Shown here: positions 41,472-49,695 of the stretch, piece after piece
Layout of the letters: the number at the start of each line of letters is the position of its first letter
How positions within the stretch are numbered: the first letter of the stretch is position 1
Assembly: GCF_030012605.2 (NCBI RefSeq)
Contig: NZ_CP114055.2
Strand: one strand, 5' to 3'
Length of the DNA stretch: 64,000 nt
Source: Bergeyella_A cardium
GTDB lineage: Bacteria; Bacteroidota; Bacteroidia; Flavobacteriales; Weeksellaceae
Made by a program: the position numbers and the translations under genes
Notes under the pieces: model-generated
The model's database searches: none
What the model saw: the letters and a program-made list of their open reading frames with translations, nothing else
Told to the model about the DNA's origin: nothing

Positions 41472-41625
41472 TTTCATCAGTATGAAATTATATTTTCATC
41501 ACTACGAAATTTTTATTTCATCACTACGAAATTTCTATTTCATCACTATGAAATTATATTTTCATCACTACGAAATTTCTTTTTTATCAGTATGAAATTA
41601 TATTTTCATCTGTACGAAATAAGAA
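41472..41625. repeat. 22-bp tandem array of short palindromes, seven copies
   Basis: TTTCAT (or TTTTAT) starts at 41472, 41494, 41516, 41538, 41560, 41582 and 41604, exactly every 22 bases. Each unit holds a dyad such as TTTCATCAGTATGAAA or TTTCATCACTACGAAA: arms TTTCAT and ATGAAA (or ACGAAA) around CAGT, CACT or CTGT. The period is about two helical turns, so all dyads face the same side of the DNA. It lies 83-236 bases upstream of the USP gene and 215-368 bases upstream of the SIMPL gene. The rest of the 450-base gap (41390-41839) holds nothing recognisable. Confidence 0.95.
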
Positions 41626-41839
41626 TTTCCTGTTTTTATATTTCTTAAAACAACAAGACACTTTATATCATACTATAATACAGTTTATTATATTTCAATA
41701 AGGATTAATTTTTATCACCCTGATATTCTTATTAAAAGATGACTTTTAGAGAATTTTTAACAAATGTTAAATTTTTCTTAAATATCGGTATGATTTTTGA
41801 AAAGCATCAGCTTGTTTTAAATAAAAAATTATTATCATT

Positions 41840-42571
41840 ATGAACAAAAACATTATCGCAATTGCCATTGCCTCCATAGGTTTTGTGAGTGGGCTGGCAG
41901 TGCTCGGAAGTGCTGTAAAGAACAGAAACAAGGCTGAAAACACTATCTCTGTAACAGGGCTGGGCTCAAAGAAATTTACCTCTGACCTGATTACCTGGTC
42001 AGGCAACTTTAGCCGAAACAGCTACGAACTAAAAGAAGCCTATGACGCACTGGTAAATGACAGAAAAGTTATAGAAAAATACCTGACTTCGCAGGGAATA
42101 AAAAAAGAAGAGCTTGTGTTCTCCGCTGTGAATATGGAGCGGCTTTATAACTACAATACAGATGCGAGCGGATATAGCAGACAGACATTTGCAGGCTACC
42201 AACTCTCTCAATCAGTATCTATTAAAAGTAAAGATGTAAGCAAGGTGGAGAAACTTTCCAGAAACATTACCGAAATCATCAACCTCGGTATAGAATTCAC
42301 CTCCTCAGCGCCGAGCTATTTCTACACAAAACTCGCCGATGTAAAGCAGGAAATGATAGCAGATGCTACCAAAGATGCAAAGCAAAGAGCCGAAAAAATT
42401 GCTGAAAATGCAGGCAGTAGCCTCGGAAATTTGAAAAAAGCAAATATGGGTGTAATCCAGATTACTGCGCCTTATTCTGATGAAGAATACTCTTATGGTG
42501 GTACTTTCAACACTTCTTCTAAGGAGAAAGAAGCGACCATCACCATAAAACTCGAGTATGAAGTGGATTAA
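41840..42571 (+). CDS. SIMPL domain-containing protein
   Basis: A 243-residue envelope protein with an N-terminal membrane anchor or uncleaved signal (about residues 4-25). It is followed by a SIMPL (DUF541, YggE-like) domain from NTISVTGLGSKKFTSDLITWSG to the C-terminal ATITIKLEYEVD. Related E. coli YggE is linked to oxidative stress, but the biochemical role is unknown. Its stop codon is part of a perfect 12-bp inverted repeat that also contains the hemL stop. It is divergent from the USP gene across the 22-bp array, so both may answer to the same regulator (inference). Confidence 0.88.
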   Translation: MNKNIIAIAIASIGFVSGLAVLGSAVKNRNKAENTISVTGLGSKKFTSDLITWSGNFSRNSYELKEAYDALVNDRKVIEKYLTSQGIKKEELVFSAVNMERLYNYNTDASGYSRQTFAGYQLSQSVSIKSKDVSKVEKLSRNITEIINLGIEFTSSAPSYFYTKLADVKQEMIADATKDAKQRAEKIAENAGSSLGNLKKANMGVIQITAPYSDEEYSYGGTFNTSSKEKEATITIKLEYEVD

Positions 42572-42595
42572 ACCCCGTGGGGTTTAATCCTTTTT
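42565..42595 (+). terminator. Terminator containing both stop codons of the convergent SIMPL and hemL genes
   Basis: Twelve bases (42565-42576) pair perfectly with 42579-42590 around GT. TTTTT follows on the plus strand. The SIMPL stop TAA is at 42569-42571, in one arm. The hemL stop (42584-42586, minus) is in the other arm. Confidence 0.85.
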
Positions 42596-43873
42596 ATATT
42601 CCCATTTTTCTATTGCTTCAAGGGTTTTGCTGACTTCCTCTCCCTTTACCGCATCGGAGATAAACCAAGTCTCAAAGCCACTTGGGGGCAGGTAAATTCC
42701 CCTTTCTAAGAGGTAATGAAAGAAATGATTGAATGCCGTGTGATCTGCCCTCGCGGCATCATCAAAGTTGGAAACCTTGTTTATCCCAAAGAAAATGGAC
42801 ATCATAGAGCCTTTTCTGTTGATCGTATGCTCTATACCTTTGGTCGCTAATAGTTTGGAAACTTCTATATCCAGAGTCTCAGTTGTTTGATTTATTCTGT
42901 TATAGAACGAATCATCCCCTCTAATAAGCTGAAGCGTAGTAAGCCCGGCACGCATTGCCAGAGGGTTCCCACTGAGGGTTCCCGCCTGATATACCGCACC
43001 TTTTGGAGCGAGGCAGTTCATAATTTCCTGTCGCCCAGCAAAGGCTCCTACGGGCATTCCTCCGCCAATAACTTTACCATAGGTAACCAAATCTGCCTCT
43101 ATCCCTAATGCCTCCTGAGCTCCACCGAATGAAAGTCTGAAACCTGTCATTACCTCATCGAAGATGAGTAGAGATGAATACTCATCACAAATCTTTCTAA
43201 GTTCTTTAAGGAAGTCGTTCTCTGGAAGCACACACCCCATATTCCCAGCTATGGGCTCTACAATTACGGCAGCAATCTCAGCTCCGAACTTGCTAAAAAT
43301 ATCCTTTACTTGCGCTATATCATTATATCTGGCGAGCAAAGTATCTTTGGCTGTCCCTTGCGTTACTCCTGGTGAGTTTGGGTTTCCAAAGGTAGCCGCA
43401 CCACTCCCCGCTTTTATAAGAAATGCATCTGAATGCCCGTGATAGCAACCTTCAAACTTGATAATTTTATCTCTCCCTGTAAAGCCTCGTGCAAGGCGTA
43501 CTGCACTCATACACGCTTCTGTACCTGAAGATACCATTCTTATCTGGTCGATATTCGGGACATTCTCTATAATGAGTTTGGCAATTTCGGTTTCCAGCTC
43601 GGTAGGCGTCCCAAAGGAAAACCCTTTTTCTGCCTGTTTTTGTACTGCTTCGAGCACTGTAGGGTGGGTATGCCCTACAATGGCTGGCCCCCAAGAGTTG
43701 ATATAATCAATATATTGCCTGCCATCCGCATCGGTGAGGTAAGCCCCTTTTGCCTCTTTCATAAATAGCGGAACGCCACCTACGGACTTAAAAGCACGAA
43801 CAGGGGAATTGACTCCCCCTGGTATATATTGCTGAGCTTCGCTAAACAAAGCACTACTTCTTTGGTATAACAT
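42584..43873 (-). CDS. hemL: Glutamate-1-semialdehyde 2,1-aminomutase
   Basis: PLP enzyme of the C5 pathway that makes 5-aminolevulinate for haem. The 429-residue protein has SEAQQYIPGGVNSPVRAF (11-28), MVSSGTEACMSAVRLARG (about 113-130), FDEVMTGFR (about 238-246) and the PLP lysine K267 in DLVTYGKVIGGGMPVGAFAG. The other hem genes are not adjacent. The preceding glucosaminidase gene is on the same strand, with hemL downstream of the region starting at 43873 by 26 bases. Confidence 0.96.
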   Translation of the reverse strand: MLYQRSSALFSEAQQYIPGGVNSPVRAFKSVGGVPLFMKEAKGAYLTDADGRQYIDYINSWGPAIVGHTHPTVLEAVQKQAEKGFSFGTPTELETEIAKLIIENVPNIDQIRMVSSGTEACMSAVRLARGFTGRDKIIKFEGCYHGHSDAFLIKAGSGAATFGNPNSPGVTQGTAKDTLLARYNDIAQVKDIFSKFGAEIAAVIVEPIAGNMGCVLPENDFLKELRKICDEYSSLLIFDEVMTGFRLSFGGAQEALGIEADLVTYGKVIGGGMPVGAFAGRQEIMNCLAPKGAVYQAGTLSGNPLAMRAGLTTLQLIRGDDSFYNRINQTTETLDIEVSKLLATKGIEHTINRKGSMMSIFFGINKVSNFDDAARADHTAFNHFFHYLLERGIYLPPSGFETWFISDAVKGEEVSKTLEAIEKWEYKKD

Positions 43874-43899
43874 AATGATGAATTTAAAAATCTATAAGT

Positions 43900-44928
43900 T
43901 TATTTCAGTTTGATAATCTGACCGTATTTGGGCTGAGAACCGTACTCCATATCATTCTTTCTGTAAAGTTTTTTCAGTTTAATGGCAAACTTCTGCGCTA
44001 TCTGATGCATTGTTTCCCCCTTGGATTTATAGGTTTTAATATTCCCCGAGCCTGCTTTACTCTCAAGGAAGATAATATCATTCTTTCTAAGGAGGTCTGT
44101 ACCGAGGTCATTATATTTAATAAGCCTTGCTTTTCTTAGTCCAAACTTCTCAGAGATAAAATCCAGCGTTGTATCTTCAGGGATGATGATGTATTTCCTG
44201 TCACCATTAGGATGATTCTTTACTGAAATCGTAGCAAGAAGATCTCTATCTATGGTTTTCTCTTTCTTTATAGACGGCTGAGAAGCTGCAATAGGCGAAG
44301 AATTAAACGGATTGATTTCTTTCTTTGGTGGCGTATTGGTTTTTGGGGTAGCCTCTGCAATAGTTTCTTCCTTATAATCAACATTTGGATAAAGCTTTTG
44401 AAGGGTATATTTCACTTCTTTTGCAGCGATATTATCAAACTCGTAAAGCTTATGCTTTTCAATTTTACTGATGAGGATGTAGGCATATCTCGGGTTGGTA
44501 GCATAGCCTGCTCTTTTCAGACCGTGAGCCCAAGCTTTATAGTCCTTTGGATCGAGCTTAAAGAGATTCTGATAATGCTTCCTAAATGCGAGAAATTTCG
44601 AGTGGTCTTCGTATGAATCCCGCGGGCTATCATAGACTCTGAAGCATTCATTAGGTGCATCATCTGTATGTTTCATACTTCTGCCTGTCCATTCGGCTTT
44701 GCATTTTATCCCAAAGTGATTGTTCCCTTCTCTTGCCAGCCGGCTCTGCCCTCCGCCTGTTTCCAGCAACCCTTGAGCGAGGGTAATAGATGCGGGGATT
44801 TTGTACTTCTCCATTTCCTCTACGGCATATTTGGCAAACTGCTGTATGTACTGCTCTTCGGTAGTCCAAGTCTGCCCAAAGGTTTTAGATAAAACAAAAA
44901 ATGATACTAAAAGAAAGAGTCTTTTCAT
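43900..44928 (-). CDS. Secreted glucosaminidase with LysM domains
   Basis: A 342-residue exported muralytic enzyme. A signal peptide (1-18, cleavage after TFG) is followed by a glucosaminidase domain (about 25-165) with the presumed catalytic E56 in LAQGLLETGGGQS, NNHFGIKCK, and YATNPRYAYILISKIE near its end. After a Pro/Thr linker, two LysM-type glycan-binding repeats follow (about 240-285: EDTTLDFISEKFGLRKARLIKYNDL; and about 297-342: SKGETMHQIAQKFAIKLKKLYRKN). It probably trims septal peptidoglycan. The gene starts 4 bases from the stop of the PLP enzyme gene upstream, so they are likely one transcript. Confidence 0.92.
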   Translation of the reverse strand: MKRLFLLVSFFVLSKTFGQTWTTEEQYIQQFAKYAVEEMEKYKIPASITLAQGLLETGGGQSRLAREGNNHFGIKCKAEWTGRSMKHTDDAPNECFRVYDSPRDSYEDHSKFLAFRKHYQNLFKLDPKDYKAWAHGLKRAGYATNPRYAYILISKIEKHKLYEFDNIAAKEVKYTLQKLYPNVDYKEETIAEATPKTNTPPKKEINPFNSSPIAASQPSIKKEKTIDRDLLATISVKNHPNGDRKYIIIPEDTTLDFISEKFGLRKARLIKYNDLGTDLLRKNDIIFLESKAGSGNIKTYKSKGETMHQIAQKFAIKLKKLYRKNDMEYGSQPKYGQIIKLK

Positions 44929-44931
44929 AAT

Positions 44932-45837
44932 TTATATTTTTATAATAATGGGTTTTCCTTTTTGGGCTCGTTGCTCATTCATCCCATCTATTCCTTGCAA
45001 GCCACCAGTATGAAATGCCAATATCTTCGCCCCTTCGGGGAAGAAGCCCTCATCTATCTTCTCGGTGAGCATCTTCATCATTTTGCCTGTATAGCAAGGG
45101 TCAAGCTGTACGCCAAACCTCTGCGAAAAATCATTAATGAAAGAGATAAGCTCATCAGTAACCTTTCCATATCCTCTGCCTGAGGCATCAAATACTTGAA
45201 AATTATTCCTGCCCGACCAGTTTGCAATACGGGGCTCGGTATCATCGTTCACAGCTTTAAAGCCTAGTGCTGTCTGATGTGCCTCTGCAAATTTGGAAAG
45301 CCCTGCGAGCGTGCCCCCCGTTCCCACAGCCGTGCAAAGATAATCAAATTCTTTTGTGCGCTCATCGAGCATAAACTGCACTCCCTCTACGGCAAGGCTG
45401 CTAGAGCCCCCTTCAGGGATGATGAGGGCATCGGGGAACTTCTTCTGGAAGACTTCCGAGAGCTTCTGCTTGTCTCGGTACGCCTCTCGGGTTACGAACT
45501 CAAAGCGCATCCCATCCTCAAAGGCTTTGGCAAGGGTGGGGTTCGTCTGCCATTTATTTATAAGCTCATCGCCACGAATAATCCCCAAAGTCTTCATACC
45601 CATCTCTCGCCCCACAGCCGCCGTAGCCGCAATATGATTGGAAAAAGCCCCACCAAAGGTTACGAGCAAAGGCTCTGCAACCTGCCTCTCCCTATACTTT
45701 CGGATATTATAAAAAAGTTTCCAGTATTTATTACCTGAAATCTCTGGGTGCGTAAGGTCCTCTCGCTTGATATAAAGCTCTACCCTGCTAGAATAAGGGA
45801 TTCTTAGAATCGGAATTTTAAAACTCAGGTGCTGCAT
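44932..45837 (-). CDS. PLP-dependent ACC deaminase/D-cysteine desulfhydrase family protein
   Basis: From ATG 45837 (MQHLSFKIPILRIPYSSRVELYIKRED) it is 301 residues. The fold-type II PLP lysine is in LTHPEISGNKYWKL (near K45), followed by TFGGAFSNHIAATAAVG. The glycine-rich phosphate loop is AVGTGGTLAGL (near 186-196), and AFHTGGLQG lies near the C-terminus. Family members degrade 1-aminocyclopropane-1-carboxylate or D-cysteine; flavobacterial members more likely act on D-cysteine or related amino acids, but sequence alone does not decide. The ATG six codons upstream is less like the family start. Confidence 0.85.
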   Translation of the reverse strand: MQHLSFKIPILRIPYSSRVELYIKREDLTHPEISGNKYWKLFYNIRKYRERQVAEPLLVTFGGAFSNHIAATAAVGREMGMKTLGIIRGDELINKWQTNPTLAKAFEDGMRFEFVTREAYRDKQKLSEVFQKKFPDALIIPEGGSSSLAVEGVQFMLDERTKEFDYLCTAVGTGGTLAGLSKFAEAHQTALGFKAVNDDTEPRIANWSGRNNFQVFDASGRGYGKVTDELISFINDFSQRFGVQLDPCYTGKMMKMLTEKIDEGFFPEGAKILAFHTGGLQGIDGMNEQRAQKGKPIIIKI

Positions 45838-45867
45838 AGAAAAATAGTTGAGCAAAGATAATCATTT

Positions 45868-46020
45868 AGCCGTAAGCTTTAGGCAGTAGGCAGTAGGCGG
45901 CAATTAGCTTCTGGCTATTGGCTTTTAGCTACTAGCTATGGGTGGTTAGTTTGTGGTAAGTGCCCGACTGGCTACGGGCTAAGTGCTCCCCACGCAGTGG
46001 GTGCCACCTACAAGGTGATA
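45868..46020. repeat. Repeat region, copy 6 (both families)
   Basis: It begins with second-family units (GCTTTAGGCAGTAGGCAGTAGG, TTAGCTTCTGGCTATTGGC, TTTTAGCTACTAGC). First-family modules follow (GTGGTAAGTGCCCGACTGGC, TACGGGCTAAGTGCTCCCC, ACGCAGTGGGTGCCACC, TACAAGGTG). The last ~40 bases are read in frame as the C-terminus of the MmcQ gene. Confidence 0.75.
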
Positions 46021-46314
46021 AGAATGTAGGATTAATTCTTTTACAAGGTCTTGGGAGAGGCTTTCTATAAGAAGGGTATTCCAGTGTTTTTTATTCATAT
46101 GGTAGCCTGGCGTTATTTCAGGGTAGGTTTCTCGGAGCTCAAGAGCTCTTTGAGGGTCGCATTTGAGATTTACTTTTGTAGGTGCCCCTGCAAGCGAGAC
46201 CAGTGCAAAGATTTTCTTGTGTATGCGGAAGGTAAGAACCCCATCTCCAAAAGGCATATCTTCGGTTGCGAGGGGTAGAGAAAGACAGAAATCTCGGAAT
46301 TCTTCTATATTCAT
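45979..46314 (-). CDS. MmcQ/YjbR family protein
   Basis: From ATG 46314 (MNIEEFRDFCLSLPLATEDMPFG) it is 111 residues. It shows the DNA-binding-like MmcQ/YjbR fold, with FGDGVLTFRIHKKIFALVSL (about 22-41), VNLKCDPQRALELRETYPEI (about 48-67) and PGYHMNKKHWNTLLIE (about 69-84). Function is not established. The normal ending (LILHSYHLV) is followed by GGTHCVGST, which is encoded by the dispersed palindromic repeat, so the gene uses a stop codon provided by the repeat. A decayed relative of this gene lies at 29802-29891. Confidence 0.85.
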   Translation of the reverse strand: MNIEEFRDFCLSLPLATEDMPFGDGVLTFRIHKKIFALVSLAGAPTKVNLKCDPQRALELRETYPEITPGYHMNKKHWNTLLIESLSQDLVKELILHSYHLVGGTHCVGST

Positions 46315-46338
46315 TTCTATGGTTTTTGAAGCTAATAA

Positions 46339-46386
46339 CAAACTGTTTCAGCTTATCTTTCTCTCTAAAGATGCTGAAACAGTTTG
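46339..46386 (-). terminator. Long hairpin after the HtrA protease gene
   Basis: Fourteen bases (46339-46352) pair perfectly with 46373-46386, and ATCTTT/AAAGAT pair inside. It lies 23 bases past the protease stop. The T-run on the minus strand is broken (TTTGTTATT). Confidence 0.7.
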
Positions 46387-46408
46387 TTTGGTTTATGATA
46401 CTCTTGTT

Positions 46409-47950
46409 TTAGTTTGGCATTTTAAAGCCTTTGGTGTAGATACGCCCGTAGTCATCTACGAACTTCACCTGTACATTACCCGTATGCTTATCGAGGATTT
46501 TCTCTACATCTTTCTGAGAACTTACGGGCTTGCCATTAATCTCTATAATGATATAGTCATCTACCACACCTATCTTTGCCATCTCTCCACCTTGGGTTAC
46601 ATTCTTGGCAACTACTCCTGAGTTGAGCCCATACGCAGTTTTGAATCTCTCGCTAAGGGGCTCAAACTCGGCACCAATTTTCTCAGTTACGCTGAGGTCT
46701 GCCTTTCTCCTTGTGGAAGTCCCTCCTTTCTGGTCTTTCAGAGTTACGGTTACGGTAGTTTCCTTACCATTTCTTACAAAAGTTACTTGAACTTTATCAC
46801 CTGGTCTCTTGCTACCAACAGCTCCAGAAAGGTCTGAGTAGCCAAGGATATTGGAATTATCAATCTTTTTGATGACATCGCCAATTTTTAAGCCTGCATC
46901 TTCTGCTCCACTCTTAGAGGAAACGCTTCGTATATACACACCAGAACCTGATTTTATATTGGTCTTCTCCTGTCTGTTATATGCAGCGATTTGCTGCTCA
47001 TCAGAAAGGTCTATAACACCGACACCGAGGAAGCCTCTCTGAACAATTCCAAACTTCTTGATATCTTCCACAATCTTCCTTGCAAGGTTAGAAGGTACTG
47101 CAAAGCCATAACCTTGATAGTATCCGTTGGTTGAAGAAATCGCTGAATTAATCCCGATAAGGTCACCATTGGCATTTACCAGCGCACCTCCCGAGTTGCC
47201 TGGGTTAATAGCAGCATCGGTCTGCAGGAAGTTTTCAATAGGATTGGACGCCTCTCCCTTAGAACCTAAGAGACCGATACCTCTACCCTTTGCAGAGATA
47301 ATACCCGCGGTAACGGTAGAGTTTAGCCCTAATGGATTCCCCACAGCAAGCACCCACTGCCCAACTTCCACAGCATCTGAATTGGCAAAATTCAGGTACG
47401 GAAGACCTTTCTCTTCAATCTTCAAGAGGGAGATGTCTGTATTTGGGTCTGTGCCCACAAGGGTTGCGATATAGGATTTCTTATTACTAAGGACTACTTC
47501 CAGTTTATTAGCTCCTGCTACCACATGGTTATTTGAGATGATGTATCCATCAGGAGAGATAATAACCCCAGAGCCCATACCCGAAGGCATATTGTCTGGT
47601 GCTTGCTGCTGCTGTCTCTGCCTACTGTTATTATTCCCAAACGGGTCTCCAAAGAAGAAATCAAACAAATCCTGATTCTGTACTCTGCCAGAAACTCTGC
47701 TCTTATAATTCTTAATGGTTACAACTGCTGGTACGGTAGTTTTGGCTGCCTTTACAAAGTCATCTGCCACTGCAGCACTATTCATACCCACAAACTGTGC
47801 TCCGCTGTTATCCTTTGGTGCGAAGTAAGAGTAATCATTGTCTGAATTCCCATTATCAAAAGCCTTAATAGCTCCAAAAGTAGTAGCTCCTGAAACTACT
47901 CCTACCACTGCGTAGGATAGAATTGATTTTACTGTTTTATTCATATTCAT
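46409..47950 (-). CDS. degQ: Do/DegQ-type periplasmic serine protease (HtrA)
   Basis: A 513-residue envelope protease-chaperone. An N-terminal membrane segment (about 8-30) exports or anchors it. The trypsin-like domain has the triad H142 (ISNNHVVAG), D172 (NTDISLL) and S253 (NPGNSGGALVN), with a Q-rich LA loop (RQRQQQQAP, 109-117). Two PDZ domains follow (about 300-390 with GFLGVGVIDL, and about 420-513). It degrades or refolds misfolded envelope proteins. A -7 element TAAATTTG lies at 48000-48007. Either M1 or M3 could be the start. The symbol follows general usage; degP and degQ cannot be separated here. Confidence 0.93.
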   Translation of the reverse strand: MNMNKTVKSILSYAVVGVVSGATTFGAIKAFDNGNSDNDYSYFAPKDNSGAQFVGMNSAAVADDFVKAAKTTVPAVVTIKNYKSRVSGRVQNQDLFDFFFGDPFGNNNSRQRQQQQAPDNMPSGMGSGVIISPDGYIISNNHVVAGANKLEVVLSNKKSYIATLVGTDPNTDISLLKIEEKGLPYLNFANSDAVEVGQWVLAVGNPLGLNSTVTAGIISAKGRGIGLLGSKGEASNPIENFLQTDAAINPGNSGGALVNANGDLIGINSAISSTNGYYQGYGFAVPSNLARKIVEDIKKFGIVQRGFLGVGVIDLSDEQQIAAYNRQEKTNIKSGSGVYIRSVSSKSGAEDAGLKIGDVIKKIDNSNILGYSDLSGAVGSKRPGDKVQVTFVRNGKETTVTVTLKDQKGGTSTRRKADLSVTEKIGAEFEPLSERFKTAYGLNSGVVAKNVTQGGEMAKIGVVDDYIIIEINGKPVSSQKDVEKILDKHTGNVQVKFVDDYGRIYTKGFKMPN

Positions 47951-48165
47951 CTGTTTTTAATATTATACTTTAATCTACTTTATTCATTTAATTACCCCAC
48001 AAATTTAATGCTAAATAAGTAAAGCATCATTGAAAAATGTTACCACTTTAACCAAAGTTTAACAAGGCTAATGGCATATTTAAGACTTTATTCGCAATTG
48101 AGATGACAGATAATGACAGATTGACCATTATCCCACACAAAAAGAGGCTTTCTACAAAAAATTAT

Positions 48166-48173
48166 TACCTTTG
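48166..48173 (+). promoter_or_regulatory. -7 element just upstream of the GH3-family gene
   Basis: TACCTTTG matches TAnnTTTG and ends four bases before the preferred ATG at 48178, suggesting a nearly leaderless transcript. No clear -33 element is present. Confidence 0.4.
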
Positions 48174-48177
48174 TCCT

Positions 48178-49692
48178 ATGCCAGCCAAAACACTTTTTAA
48201 TTCAGTAGTAAACTGGTTTATCAAAAAGAGAATAGACCAGATTGAGCAGTTTATCAAAGAGCCCGTACAGACTCAGGAAGCTGTATTATTCCTGCAATTA
48301 CTAAAAGCCAAAGACACAGTTTATGGCAGGGAATTCGGGTTTAAGGATATTAATTCCATCAGTGACTTCCAGAGGCAAGTGCCTATCGTAAGCTACGAAG
48401 ACTTTGAGCCCTATATAGAGCGGGCAAGGCAGGGAGAGAAAGATGTTATCTGGCAAGGTAGCATCCGCTGGTTTGCAAAATCGTCTGGCACTACAAATGC
48501 TAAGAGCAAATTCATCCCCATTACGGAAGAAAGCCTTAACGACTGCCACTATAAAGCGGGGAAAGACCTCGTATCTATCTACGCTAATAACCACCCAGAT
48601 AATCAATTATTCTCCAACAAAAACCTGAGACTCGGCGGTAGCTCCGAGATGTATGAAAACTTTGATACCAAGTACGGAGACCTCTCTGCCATCCTGATAG
48701 ACAACCTCCCATTTTGGGTAGAAATCACCACTGTACCGAGCAAAAAAGTCTCACTAATGTCCGAATGGGAAACCAAGATGAAAGCCATAGTCTCCGAAGT
48801 ACTCACCGCTGATGTAGGTAGTCTCTCTGGCGTACCGAGCTGGATGATGGTTCTCCTGCAAAAAGTACTGGAGGAATCTGGCAAAGAAAATATCGGGGAG
48901 CTATGGCAAAACCTTGAAGTATTCTTCCACGGGGGGATTAGCTTCAAGCCCTACCGAGAACAATATAAGCAGATTATCGGGAGAGAGATTAACTACTACG
49001 AGATATACAATGCCTCCGAAGGCTTCTTTGGGATACAGGACAGGCACGGCTCAGATGAGCTCCTCCTTATGCTAGACTATGGAATCTTCTATGAATTTAT
49101 AAAAATGGAAGACTTCGGGAAAGCAAACCCAAGAACCTATACCATAGGAGAAGTAGAAAAAGGAATAAATTACGCAATGCTCATCACTACCAATGGTGGG
49201 CTGTGGAGATACCTCATCGGAGATACGGTTTATTTCACCTCTACCGAGCCTTACCGAATAAAAATCTCTGGCAGGACTAAGCATCACATCAATGTATTCG
49301 GTGAGGAGCTGATGATTGATAATGTAGAAACCGCCATAGAAATCGCCTGCAAGAAGACTCATTCCAGTGTGAAGGACTATACAGGTGCTCCCGTCTTTAT
49401 GGAAGGAAATTCCAAAGGTGCCCACGAATGGATTTTTGAGTTTAATGATGAGCCTGCTGATTTCAATGCCTTTAAGCGAGAATTTGATTCTGCATTAAAA
49501 GACCTCAACTCCGACTACGAGGCGAAGCGATACAATAATATGACCCTAAGGGAACCCATTATTCATAAAGCCAAGCCCAACCTCTTCTTCGAGTGGATGT
49601 CTTCCCGAAACAAGCTCGGTGGGCAAAACAAAGTACCACGCCTCAGCAATGAAAGAGAATACATAGAACCCCTCCTTGAAATGAACCGATAA
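48178..49692 (+). CDS. GH3-family acyl-adenylate/acyl-amide synthetase
   Basis: From ATG 48178 (MPAKTLFNSVVNWFIKKRIDQ) it is 504 residues. It belongs to the GH3 auxin-responsive promoter family, ATP-dependent enzymes that activate a carboxylic acid and often join it to an amino acid. The ATP-binding loop SSGTTNAKSKFIPITEE (about 101-117) and the later motifs YNASEGFFGIQD (about 278-289) and LWRYLIGDTVYFTS (about 342-355) are visible. Substrate in bacteria is unknown. The open frame reaches back to 48103, but those codons lie in the promoter region. The P-type ATPase gene starts 3 bases after its stop, so the two are one transcript. Confidence 0.88.
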   Translation: MPAKTLFNSVVNWFIKKRIDQIEQFIKEPVQTQEAVLFLQLLKAKDTVYGREFGFKDINSISDFQRQVPIVSYEDFEPYIERARQGEKDVIWQGSIRWFAKSSGTTNAKSKFIPITEESLNDCHYKAGKDLVSIYANNHPDNQLFSNKNLRLGGSSEMYENFDTKYGDLSAILIDNLPFWVEITTVPSKKVSLMSEWETKMKAIVSEVLTADVGSLSGVPSWMMVLLQKVLEESGKENIGELWQNLEVFFHGGISFKPYREQYKQIIGREINYYEIYNASEGFFGIQDRHGSDELLLMLDYGIFYEFIKMEDFGKANPRTYTIGEVEKGINYAMLITTNGGLWRYLIGDTVYFTSTEPYRIKISGRTKHHINVFGEELMIDNVETAIEIACKKTHSSVKDYTGAPVFMEGNSKGAHEWIFEFNDEPADFNAFKREFDSALKDLNSDYEAKRYNNMTLREPIIHKAKPNLFFEWMSSRNKLGGQNKVPRLSNEREYIEPLLEMNR

Positions 49693-49695
49693 CCT

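Noticed and set aside
41472..41625. CRISPR array or plasmid replication origin
   Set aside because: The 22-bp units have no spacers. An iteron look is present, but there is no rep gene and the surroundings are chromosomal housekeeping genes.
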